Shown piece by piece: positions 1 through 10,941 of a stretch of DNA of 64,000 bases (positions are counted from its first letter, which is position 1; each line of letters starts with the position of its first letter). The notes below the pieces were generated by a model. It made no database searches. It saw only the letters and a list, made by a program, of their open reading frames with translations, and was not told the DNA's origin. Position numbers and translations under genes: made by a program. Source of the DNA: Leidyana gryllorum EB-2025a (taxonomy: Eukaryota > Apicomplexa); NCBI GenBank assembly GCA_048772705.1, contig JBLWGC010000205.1:103656-167655 (forward strand). The letters are read 5' to 3'.

Positions 1-1573
1 TGCGCTGCAAATACGTCGTCTCCTCCTTGATGTTCACACACAGCTCAACAGTGCTACACGGTGCCGAGGTCGCCGCCAGACGCCGCGCCATATTGGCCAG
101 CTGCGCAGAGTCACCCGACATCCACCGCAAACGCAAACTCAGCTCGCAAAACGTACGCCACCGAGGACTGCACGCCACAGAGTATCTGCGCGGGACCACA
201 AAAGGTGTCGCAGCCAACAGGAAACGCAGCACAGCCCATTTGCGGGGCCTCAAACTCTCAGCAAAGTCAACAACGACCTCCGCAATATTACGTCTCTCAC
301 TCAGAATGTACCTAACGTACTCTTGCAGAGCGTCCTGAAAAACAGATATGTGTGTCACCCGTCTCCACCTACCGGAGTTGAGCCCGCCAACTCGCCCAAT
401 TTGTCGCGATGGAGATCCGTTGTGCAGTTACGGGAAAGTTGAGATAAGAACGCGCGGGACGGCATACTCCCGGGGTCGAGCACACGCGTAAATATCTCCC
501 GCAGACTTCGTCGCTCTAACATTGAGTCCCGCTTGGTGTCGTGACTATTGAGCTCAATGGGAGAAACGATACCGTCCGGGTCGAGATCCAGCGCTTTCAG
601 CATCTCCAGCCCCACCCCAGACATATCTATCGGCCACACACAGACCAGATCGCTGGAACTGTACACCGAAGGGAGAGACGCCTGGAGACGTATGATGGTG
701 GATGGATGCCACAACTTTGATAAAGAACCGCTTACAGTAATTAGACGCACGTCCTGGAAATGGTCATCGCTCGTCATCCGATCATTCAAAGTAATCATTG
801 CCTCCTGGGCGCCCAGGACATAGTGCAGAGGTTCGGGGTCGGGTAACTTGACATTGGAGGGGGCTAAGGGGCTGTTATTGTTCGTGTCGTCAGTCGGCGT
901 GTTCTCCGCACTGATGCCCTCAAAGGCACGTAGTACGTCCGTCAGCCACACATCGAGCTCGCCGAGGTGACTGAACTCGTGAGAATCGTCTCCCAGCGCC
1001 GGAGCCACAAAGGACGCCGCACCCAACACATTCAGGCGTCTCAACAATCGTTTGGCAGCAAAATTGAAATACGGATATTTTCGATCTCCCAAGCCGAACA
1101 AACCGTACCTGCCGACAGCAAAGGATAGTTAGGTAGTTAGAGTGTGAACGAAGCGGAGACAGAGAGGGGCGGGCGGGCGAACGGGCGCGCGTTCTCAGCA
1201 ATACAGAACGTTTTATATATAGACGGCCGATAGTGTTGAAAGAAAGGGGACACGCAACATACTCGCGAAGACTAGCAGCCGCACGCGGCTGAAACCGCAT
1301 CAAGTTTGTCCAAAAGGACTTGGCAGTCAGAGGTATCTGTCCCTGACCGGCGGTGCTGACTATAAAGATCACTCGGGTGGTGTCTTGGTCAGAAGTCTTG
1401 AGCAATACCTCCTCCGGGGTAACATCGGCCAAATCCCGCAGCTCAAAGCTCAAATTGTGCTTATAAAGCGCCTGACACACATCCTCAGCGAGCCGTCGGG
1501 CATGAGAAGCCTCCGTCCCATACAGCACTATCACATCAACTCCCGTAACTTTGTGTGAGCACCCACTCCACAT
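1..1573 (-). CDS. TAH18: TAH18/NDOR1-like diflavin reductase, 3' part beyond left edge
   Basis: NADPH-dependent FMN/FAD reductase; in other eukaryotes TAH18 passes electrons to Dre2 in cytosolic iron-sulfur cluster assembly. Exons 1263-1573, 373-1108 and 1-334, with introns of 154 and 38 nt; 460 residues are visible. Exon 1 holds the flavodoxin start (IVLYGTEASHARRLAEDV, then FIVSTAGQG). Exon 2 begins YGLFGLGDRKYPYFNFAAK, the typical second FMN loop, followed by GDDSHEF as in TAH18. Exon 3 carries PRRYSV, equivalent to the FAD-binding RxYS motif. The NADPH-binding C terminus lies outside the window. The start is the first ATG in frame (1573). It could instead be another diflavin reductase of the P450-reductase family; the GDD motif favours TAH18. 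Confidence 0.85.
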
Positions 1574-1663
1574 ACTTCTCAACCTTCATTTTTTGGAGCT
1601 TCGTTTCTTTTGGTGCCTGTTGAAGATCGCCCACTATCATTCGAAGAACCTAATTCAGACAAC

Positions 1664-2316
1664 TCACTTCCTGCCAGTCTTCTTCAACTTGGCATCAACC
1701 ATCTTTTCAATCGCCCTTTCAGATGGGATAAAAGCCTTCTTCCCCGTTTTCGCGATCATCTCCGCTTCCCTCTTATTCAACTCGGCTCTCAGCTCACGAG
1801 TAACTGTCGCTCGCTTCTGCCGGTCCTTCTCGGATGCCATACGCTGCAACCTTTTCTCTGCTGCTCGCCTGTCCTCCTCATCTAACAATCGCTTTTTCTT
1901 CACTGCCCTTTTTAGAACCTGCTCTTCCTTTTCCCTCAACTCGTTCAAGAAGCCATATCGCTCAGCCACTTGACGGGCATTCCCTATCGGTCCAGTCGTT
2001 GCCACCAGCCCCCCAAATAAAGAACTCACCTTCCGTCTGAGTCTCAGCATCAAATCGAGGATCCCGTGGCTCGTATTTCGTGGCATAATTTGGCTTTGGC
2101 GGACGCACTGGTGCAGCCGAACTGAACCCCTTCGCCGTCTTCCCCTTCCCAGTAGCACTGGACCTATTGATCGTTACCTATTCACCACCCCAAACCAACT
2201 CACTTTTTCAGCTTTTGTAACTCCTTCAATACATAGTCATCCTCATCTTGATCAGCCAAGCCCTTCTTGGCTTTATCAAGCCTTGACAGGGCTTCAATGG
2301 TGAGTTTGGAAGCCAT
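1664..2316 (-). CDS. RRP36: RRP36-like rRNA biogenesis protein
   Basis: Nucleolar protein of the small-subunit processome needed for early 18S pre-rRNA cleavage. Exons 2204-2316, 2030-2163 and 1664-1983; introns of 40 and 46 nt. The central YEPRDPRFD motif followed by RYGFLNELREKEEQVLK and a long charged helix ending in a lysine-rich tail is the family signature. The helical C terminus reads KTGKKAFIPSERAIEKM, close to the RRP36 KQGKKPFY segment. The start ATG at 2316 is 38 bp from the divergent F-box gene, so the two probably share a promoter. Function is inferred from family membership. Confidence 0.88.
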
Positions 2317-2354
2317 TCAAGATTAGTGAGGGCTGACCAAAAAAATTGTTATGC

Positions 2355-3256
2355 ATGGATAGCCTTCCACAAGATGTCATTATTACCATCCTGATGTTCC
2401 TGCCAATAGGAACAATCAGGCGAAGCCTCGTAGGCGTTAGTAAAACGATGCAGAAGATTGCGGACGCAAATGTCGTGTGGTAAGATCACCGCCCCATGGG
2501 AGAGCACACGTGTGTGCGACTATTCGCCAGGCATCAACTGTACTTCCGTGATTTCATCGGTGCCCGTCAGCAAATTCGAAAGGCCCCTATCCGTAAACGA
2601 AGAAGAACAGAGAGTCGTAGTGACTCTGGTGGACTGAAGAAATCACGCATGTGTCCCTTGGGTGCTGTCGCATCGCACCCAGTGGATGGGACGTGTTGGA
2701 AATCGTTGTATATGTCACGGCACCACAAGATTAAGGAGAGTAAAGTCTTCGCTGAAGAGTCGAGCGATGTGCAAAGCGCTATAATGGACTTGGAATTGGC
2801 TCAGTCGATGATCATTGAACAGGCGTCTAACCCCGTGTCTGAGACTGACGGTAAAGGGGGCAATGGGGATGCTGTGGCAGCGCTGCCGCCGGCGACCCCA
2901 GTGCCAGTGCACCAGTGTGGGGAAGCTTGTTGCGAAGCGGTACCGAACAAAGACTTTCCTGGCGTGTTTGTGTGTCCGATAACGGGTCAGTTGATTGACG
3001 CGGCCCGCATCAGTCGGTACCGGGGATTGATGCAGTCTTGGGACGACAGGTGGGCTAAAGGGAGGGCGGGAGTGGGAGTAGGTATGATTTTTCCAGAGAT
3101 AGTTACAATCCGTTCGAGGCGGAGGACGTGGCGGAGGAGGCAGTGGACGATTGGTCTAAAGGTTTCTTTGGGCGCTGTTTCGCTGACGGGTACAACTGTC
3201 TGAGTGATCGGGAATTCGAGTGTCGGTTTGGCACAACAGTGAAGGGACGTCGGTGA
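2355..3256 (+). CDS. F-box protein with C-terminal Cys motif
   Basis: Exons 2355-2479, 2531-3049 and 3097-3256; 267 residues. The protein starts directly with an F-box (LPQDVIITILMFLPIGTIRR, then VSKTMQKIA..VW), suggesting a substrate adaptor of an SCF ubiquitin ligase. A basic stretch rich in Arg and Lys follows at about residues 55-75. At about 165-195 there is a compact Cys motif (CGEACC, then PGVFVCPITG) that may bind zinc; I do not know this domain. The C terminus is acidic, then Cys/Phe-rich. Intron 1 carries the palindrome CACACGTGTG. It is not close to the F-box array at the right end of the window. Confidence 0.7.
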
Positions 3257-3281
3257 TCCATGTTACCATAACTTTTCGTGC

Positions 3282-6200
3282 ATGGACTCGCAGCGCAATG
3301 ATCCTCTGGCCGTGTATAAGGAGTACAAACACCGTTTCAGGAGTCGATTAAGGAACCAGAAGGCAGAGCGAGCGTCGCGTCTGCATTTGTTGACAATCAG
3401 TGGGCAAGAGGTATTGATCACATGGGCGGCCATTCAGCTTATATTTCATCTCACGACGGGTCTGAATAGTGGCGTGGCAAACGACGGCGCAGTCAGAGGT
3501 TATGCGTTTCTCGCTCTGACAGCGGTGCAGTTTCTGGTCTCTTTGTTGGGTTTCGCTGGTGCCCACTTACTCGGCCAACCTCGAATCGCCTTCTACCTGC
3601 TGATCGGTCTCATTCTCTTTAATGCGATATTCCTCCCCATAGCCATCTGGTTCCAAGAAGGCGCCTTCGAAGAAGCGACGTGGCTGCACGCATACCAAGT
3701 CTTCGCTCTCTCTGGCTACAATTTCCTCCTCCTGTGCAGCCTCTCCTTCCTCCATTGGATCCTTACTATGATCTGCTTTGCTGTTCGAAAGGATGACCAA
3801 GTACTCCGACGGTATATCGTTGAGGCTGCGCGTCTGGGCGTCGCCCTCAACTCGAATCCTTCCCTTACATCCGCCAAGGTTCTCGCTATCACCGCCATCA
3901 TCCCTTCAATGACCATTGCTCGTTCCCTCGGCCTCGACAGCCATCATCATAACCAACTACACCCTACTCGCAACGCTCAAATTCTCCTACCCCCAATCGC
4001 GCAGCACCTACCCTCACCCCATATCAGAAGAGCTGCCGATGCAACCAATGAGACGCCCTCCTGGAACTCCACCAACAGGGATGAAAGTATTGTACTCATC
4101 ACGCTTGACGAATATGCCAAATTACTGGGCCTCCCATGCGCTTGGGATATGGTGGTCTTCTCTTGTTTTATCGGATATGGACTTCTAATATACCATATCA
4201 CGTACATAGCCGCTTTTCTCGTTCTACAGTGCCGGAGGTATATCAAAAAACTCCATCACAGCCATCCACAGCCATATACTTCCCTCCACACGCCCTTCCA
4301 CCCCTTCACACGCCCCTTCACACACCCCCTATCGGCAGGTCCTTCGTAACGGCACTCGGAGGGAACTTCCCGGCTCTCTTGAATATGGAGGCTGTGGTGA
4401 TGAAGTTTGCTGCACAAGAAATCGTCCAATTCCAACGCGTCGCACTAAAGTACGGCGGATCAACCTCTTCCGCCGAAGTGGCGGACACTCGCCATCCCGA
4501 TCTGGCGCGTCTCGTCAGACGAGCGCCCTCCCCTGTGTCATCTCGCCCATCTTTCCGACGTGAGGCCGTCAGTCGTACTCAAAGATCGATCGTGCTGACA
4601 GATCCTGCAGCTGGCGATGATACCTTCCTACCCTCTCCCGGCAGCACCCGAAGACTTCTCCTACCAATTCGCAGGGTGGAACAAGTCCAAAGACCCTCAA
4701 TCTTCCGTGCAGTCTACCACGGACTATCCGTACAGACTGTCTCACCTCAACAAGCGCGTTTGTCGTCTCCTCATATCCCAATGTAGGTGATCCTCTCTGT
4801 TGGCTTTTGCTTGATCAAAACATCTACCTTGCAGAGGGACTGCAGCTGATGTGCTCCAGTCAGACAGATCAGTGAATCCTTATGCTGCCCTGATGCTGGA
4901 CTCCATAGCGGTGGTTCTGGCGCCTGGAGCGGTAAGCACAACACGCTGATCAAGCCCATTCCTTGAATAATAGCTCGAGTCAGACGAAGATGAGTCCGAC
5001 CACCATGGCTCCGGAGGGCTGGGTGACGCCGTCACCCGCTTCTTCAGTGTTCGGCGACGGATCAGCGACGATGCTCTCCTCTCGGAAACTGGCTCTCAGC
5101 TTCAAAATAACAGAAGACCATTTGAGCTGGCTTTTGGCGATCGGAATGATTCTTTCAGCTCTCAGAGTGATGCAGAGATGTTCCACGCGACGCATCGTTC
5201 GTCTGTTTACCAGAGCAGTGCGCAACGTACTATTCGAACAGATCAACTCACTCCAAGCCGCAAGTTCATGAAAACTCTCCGGGATGTCAGGGTTTTCATG
5301 GCCAATCAGCAGAGTGTTCCGAATACTGCGTCACCACGAGCCGATCTGGAGTCCAATGCCAAAGGTTCGGATCTAGACGCCAGGACGACGTCGCTAGTCA
5401 GTCACGCCCCCTTGCACTCCGTAAGACCAGCAGTGAATGTTGGAGTCGGTATGCCTCCGCATCAGGGTGCCAGTGACGCAGATTCCCGGCCCCGATCCCG
5501 CAGGACCGTGCTCCGGAATCCTATATCTGACACCAGGTATGAATGCTTGTTCCGGCGTCTCCGTGTGGGGGCACACACACGTGTGTGCTTCAGAGTGAGT
5601 GTGTAAACTTCAACATTTACCCCGTTAGCACCCACTACCTTGGCTTACGAGGACGCATGGTCGCTCTGACGCAAAAGTTGCGGAAGCGGGTGAGCCTTTG
5701 GCGGGCGGCGGCGATGGAACGAAACATGTTTTGCAGACATCGTGTAGGCGGAAGGGGAAGAATTTGTCGTCGTTCGCGGACTCAGTTGCTCACTCATTCA
5801 GTAGCCTCCAAGCTCCACCCCCAGTTCCGTCGTCGACGACGGAATTGGGACGAAGCCGTATGTCCCGAAAGACAATGGGAAGTCAGACGGGTCAAAGTCT
5901 GCATTCACGTTTGCCTCCGATGAACTGGTCGTCCGGTCGAACGGCGGAATCGCCGAGTGGATCGGCGTTGGATCAGTTGCAGCATCACCCACACAATCAA
6001 TCCGCCACGAGGATTTTGTCTTCATATCGTTCTGTGGGTCGTTCGCCTGATACAGCGTTGACGAACGTGACGACAACGGACGACCGGTCATTCGATGACT
6101 TTGGCTCGAGCACGAGCGGGGCTGATTATGACCCAGACGTTGACGACATATGGATAGGAGAACAAAGCAGTTCTCGAGGGGGGCAACAATGCGCTCCCTG

Positions 6201-8505
6201 GTTGCAGAATACGTGGTTAGCTAGAGTGATAAGCCGGTGCAACCAGGCGGTAACCCGATTCCTGAAAGCGTTGTTCAACTACATACACTCCGTCTGCCTT
6301 GCTCGCGAGATTACGATATTTCCAAGTTCCCGCCGGACGAATATTGTGAGTGTGAGTGTCCTATTTGATCAGTCGCTCCTCTTTCTGCCTCGCCCTTCCT
6401 CCTCTGTTGCTCCCTGTGTATGTGTGTGTGTGTGTGTGTGTGTGCTGAGCCCTCCCCCACCCCTCGTCTTCCCGAACACCGTGTTTTGAGGCTCGTTGCA
6501 GGTGCTGCCGGAACAGTCGGTATTTGGTAACTTTACGAATCGCAAGTATGAAGGTTGGTACTCGGAATGGTTACAGTCATTCTGTCCGAATCTGATCCAC
6601 TACATGAGCCGTCCACTGCTGATTTGCACGTTGATTCAGGGCGTCAACGTGTTGGCCGAGATAATGGCTTTCATACCCCGCGCCGTCCCGGCCCTGAAGG
6701 TTCAGGAGGCCCAATGGACTCCGACCGAAGAGACGGACTATGAGAGTGTCCTCCGACTGGGGGCCGTCTATGTCTCCAACAGACGCTTGGAAGACTGGAA
6801 TCCCGATATATTGAGGGTAAGGGTGGGATCAAATCAACTGGGCCCCTCTCTCACATTGTTTTCAAAGCACGTCATAGTATCTACTCTGTCACTGCGCTGT
6901 TTCCTGCACATGGCGTTGAACATTGTGATCATTTCGAATATGGATTTCTCCAAGAAGTCGACTCTGGGGAGGAGGCTGCAGACGCGGTCGTTACAGGCAG
7001 TCCTGGTTCAATACGTATTTGCACTGTTCGATGTGGCGTTCCAGGCAGTCATTCTGGGCCCTTACACGAGTGCTGGATTCAGAGGACTCCCCAGTACTGT
7101 CTACGCCGCGTTTGCCTGCACTCCCATCTACGGTTCGACCTTACGACTCGTACCCCTGACCTTTGTGATGTGTATCTTCTTTGCAGCCGTGTGGCTGACC
7201 GAAGGCCTTTCCTTTTGGTTGATGAGCATTCTGCTCACCAATTTGCTCACCAAAATAGCGTTCATGATCGCGGCGCTGGTACTTATCGCCAGGTAAGCCC
7301 TTCAAAGTGCCAAGTGTGTGTGTGTGTGGCTGCGTGCCTGTGTGGCTGTGTGAGTTTGTGAGTGTGTGTGTTACTGATATCGGTGTCGGCACAGAGCATA
7401 CGACCTGAAGCGGCGACAAATATTCGGGAAATGTGTTCTTCCGTATATGATTTATCTCGCGGCGCTCACCGAATGGGTTACGAGCACTGAAGAGAGCCAG
7501 AAGCATGCTGGAGAGGTGAGTAAAAGTCTGGGCGTCACGCTGGCTGATGAGAGTTGGTCGCCGGTTTCTCCCCAATCTTTCCCCTGCCCCCCCAATCGAT
7601 CCCTTACTTCCCATCTGCCACTGCAGAACGGCTTTTTGTTGACTTCGGAGGATGGGGGGAGTGACGCGAATAATGACTTCACGCCCCCCGATGGCATTCC
7701 CCAGAAGTTTATGAATTGGTCTCAAGATCGGAGTAGAAGCTCACGCGGGTCGTCTCCCGCTTTCAGTTCCGGTCTGGATGTATCGGGTCGGGTGGCGAGT
7801 TTGACGGCGGCAAGCGTTCAGCGTCGCAGGTCTTCGACGACTGTCCAGCTGAGCAATCAGAATACCCCGCAGACTCTCCAAGTGATAACCCACAATCCCT
7901 CTGTCGAGGGTGGCTCACTACGTCACGTACTACCGCGAAGAGCTCGACGGTCAACGGCTGGTGAAGACAGTCTCCAGCTACTCGACTTCACTTTTGAGAG
8001 TGGTTTAGCAGCTGCCAGTTTGAGCTCCGCTGACGAGTATGTGGGGGCTGGTGGAGATAACGATGGCAACCTCATCGAAGAATTGAGTATGCCCACAGCC
8101 GAGGACGATCTTCTGTTACCACGAGATCCATCACTCAACTCACTACCCCTCTTGGATGTCGTCTACGAAGCGCAATTAAGCTCGAGGCTTTCTAGCCCAG
8201 CACAAAGGGTGTCGGTTGAACCCCCAGACGGAATCAGCACTCTGGCTCCCGTGGAGACCCCCGTGGCATCGGGCCCTGCGTTGGCCCCGTCTCCTACACC
8301 GTTACCTCCTCTGGAGACAGAGCTGGCGCCGCTGGAGTTGCAGCTTTTCCCAAAAGGGGCCGCTGGCACTCGTAAACAGCTTACTCACCAATTAAGTCTC
8401 AGCGACTCGGAAGTCCATGTGAGAGTCAAACCAATAAGAAGTCCGAGAGCCCGGAAACCCCCCCAGAGGATAAAGGTTCGGATCCCGCTCCATTCGCCCA
8501 GATGA
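3282..8505 (+). CDS. Large multi-pass membrane protein, 1,500 aa, family unknown
   Basis: Ten exons: 3282-4237, 4339-4782, 4835-4931, 4974-5536, 5596-5689, 5737-6345, 6502-6816, 6868-7292, 7395-7515, 7627-8505. The coding sum is exactly 1,501 codons. The N-terminal 320 residues have about five membrane segments (for example ITWAAIQLIFHL, YLLIGLILFNAIFLPIAIWF, FSCFIGYGLLIYHITYIAA). A hydrophilic, Ser-rich middle of about 550 residues follows. A second membrane block (about residues 920-1170) includes FVMCIFFAAVWLTEGLSFWL, and the tail is a disordered region of about 300 residues rich in Ser/Pro. Intron 6346-6501 carries a TG repeat and intron 5537-5595 the palindrome CACACACGTGTGTG. No motif assigns a function. 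It could be two fused genes, but frames and splice phases join throughout. Confidence 0.75.
6418..6444. repeat. TG dinucleotide repeat in intron
   Basis: TG run within intron 6346-6501 of the large membrane protein gene, TG on the coding strand. Confidence 0.85.
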
Positions 8506-8965
8506 TCTGAGCGTATCTATGCGCTGGCCCTGCGACAGAGACCTCCTAGATCGAGACCAGGCAAGGCCAGGCGCCTACCCCAAACAAAATGGAGAATGAT
8601 ATCTAATAAGATGATTGAGGATTGTAAGAATTTGACTATACACCACAAGGGAATGCTTTTGAGGACTTGAGGACGGGCGGACGACCAGAGAGAGATTGCT
8701 ACACACGAGACGAGATCGTTGCACACGAGACGAGACGAGATCTTTGGTGATGATTGAACATCAGGCCGACCGGTCGGGTCGTGGGACACCGGTCAGGGAG
8801 CCGAAAGGCCTCTTACAGCCTTACTCAATTGTGAAATATCCGGTAGTGAGTGCATGCGTGGAGTGCGCGGTGCATATTATCTTGTCTCCCCTCTTTAGGT
8901 AACACACACACACACAGTAGAGACGTGAGCTGTTGGAGGTCGAACGTGTTCAAATCGGTATCAAG
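8506..8965. other. Intergenic region before pyruvate decarboxylase
   Basis: One of the longer spacers. It holds a short imperfect direct repeat around 8698-8742 (ACACGAGACGAGATC units) and an AC dinucleotide run at about 8901-8917 just upstream of the pyruvate decarboxylase start. I see no coding exon that continues either neighbour. Confidence 0.5.
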
Positions 8966-9364
8966 ATGAAACTCGGTGAGATTTAATGTGTTTTGTGATT
9001 GAATTGAGGTCGATTGTGCAGGTCAATATCTCTTCGAGCGGATAAAGCAGGCGGGTGCTGATCACGTGTTTGGGGTCCCGGGTGATTTTAGCATGGCATT
9101 GTTGAATGCCGGGCTTAAGTCTAACCTCGAATACATTGGCACGTGCAATGAATTGAATGCAGCCTACGCCGCTGATGCCTACGCTCGAATTAAGGGTTTG
9201 GGTGCGTGTGTGACCACATATGCAGTGGGAGAACTATCCGCGGTTAACGCTATCGCTGGCGCATTTGCCGAGTCTGTGCCGGTAGTTATGCTTGTGGGGT
9301 CTCCGTTGCGTCAGTACTATGAGCATCCGAAGCTGTTGCATCACACACTGGGTGACTACAAGGT

Positions 9365-9411
<47 letters not shown>

Positions 9412-10905
9412 TGTGAGTGAGAGAATTGAGCAATATATCTTGGTGGTTTGTGGGAGTTGCCCAATATATATATATCTCTTCCGTTTGTGCAGATACCTCA
9501 AAAGATGTACGAGTCTATAACTGTGGCGAGCTGTTTGTTGGATGATGAGAAGACGGCGGTGGCAGAGATAGATCGTGTTTTAGCTGCTTGTTTGCGGGAG
9601 AAGAAACCGGTATACATTTCAGTACCGTCTGATATGGCGATGGTGGATATTGAGCCGCCGAAAGACAAGTTTGAGTTACCTCCATTGGACAAGTCGGACG
9701 AGGATACGTTGAAAGAGGCTGTCGATGAGATCATTAGTCATTTGGCTAAGGCCAAGAAGCCCCTATTGCTTCCCGGAATTGAGTGCATTCGTCGCAACTT
9801 GACTGATGAGTTTGCGCAGTTGGTTGACAAGACGAACATTCCTTTTGCAACGATGATGCTGTGCAAAGGCATCTTGGACGAGGATCACGATCGGTTCATT
9901 GGACTCTACAGCGGCGCTCGCTCCCGCACGGAGGTCCAACAGCGCGTCCAGCAGGCCGATGTGATATTGGTTTTCGGCGAGAAGTACACCGACTTCAACA
10001 CTGGCGGATTCACGGCCGGCCTCACCCACCAAAACTCCATCTACATCGACTGGAACTGTGTTCGAGTCAACAATCACTATTTCCACAACATTTACATCCA
10101 CGATGTGCTGAAAAAGTTGGTCCAGGAGGCGCCCTCGTTCGATCCCAACGATCTACCCGTCTCCAAAGGCAAGGATCACTGCGCCCATCGACCAGAACTC
10201 GTCTTCAAGAAGGAGGGAAATACAAAGCTCACCATGGACCGCTTCTTCAAGCGTATGGCCACTCTTTTCAAGGACAAAGCAATTGTAATGGCCGAGACCG
10301 GCGCCTCCCTATTCTCAGCCGCTGAAACCAAACTGCCCCACAAAGCCACCTTCATGACTCAGACGTTCTACGGATCCATCGGTAAGACACACAGAAAACC
10401 CCAATTCACTCCACTTCGACCTCAGGATATACTGTTGGCGCCTGTTTGGGGGCCTGCATTGCTGTCAAGGACAAACCCGATGTCCCTGTCTATCTATTCG
10501 TCGGAGATGGCTCCTTCCAGGTCACTGGCCAAGATCTCTCTACAATGATTCGCTACGGCTGCAAACCCAACATATTCATCATCAACAACGACGGGTACAC
10601 CATCGAACGTACCATCTACGACAATGTCTACAACGACATTCAAATGTGGAAGTGAGTCCATAGACACCATACTCACACACACACTTACTAACTCCAGATA
10701 TGCCGACCTCCCAGAGATTTTCGGTGGAACAAAGGGGGCCAAATGCCAAACAGAAGAAGAATTGGAACGCGCAATTGAGCGTTTCGAGGCAGATAAAGAA
10801 TCTAGCGCTCGAGTATATGAAATTGTGTTAGACCGCTGGGATTGCAACAAGCTCCTCATTGCTGCTGGGAAGCTCATGGCCAAAAACAACAAACTCGACC
10901 AGTGA
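8966..10905 (+). CDS. PDC: Pyruvate decarboxylase (thiamine diphosphate enzyme)
   Basis: Converts pyruvate to acetaldehyde and CO2, normally feeding ethanol formation in the cytosol. Five exons: 8966-8975, 9022-9362, 9493-10381, 10426-10651, 10698-10905; 557 residues, the usual PDC length. Exon 2 has GVPGDFS and the catalytic glutamate in [18 protein letters not shown] holds the paired histidines typical of true decarboxylases. The cofactor motif starts GDGSFQ and ends NNDGYTIER. The first exon codes only three residues and one base. Intron 9363-9492 starts with a long GT run directly after the donor. The tiny first exon would be missed if a downstream ATG were chosen; [13 protein letters not shown] aligns with family N termini. 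Indolepyruvate decarboxylase is a weaker alternative. Confidence 0.95.
9363..9406. repeat. GT dinucleotide repeat at intron start
   Basis: GTAAG donor of the second pyruvate decarboxylase intron runs directly into about 18 GT units on the coding strand. Confidence 0.9.
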
Positions 10906-10941
10906 TGGACAATTTAGAGATTGTGATCAAACAAACAAAGG

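Noticed and set aside
3097-3203. Unspliced Arg/Trp-rich end of the first F-box protein
   Set aside because: The unspliced frame is abnormally rich in Arg/Trp; a 47-nt GT-AG intron (3050-3096) gives a normal acidic end and correct phase.
3857-4030. Possible intron in the first exon of the large membrane protein
   Set aside because: A shifted frame there looks membrane-like, but no donor/acceptor pair restores phase, and the original frame stays open into the fifth membrane helix.
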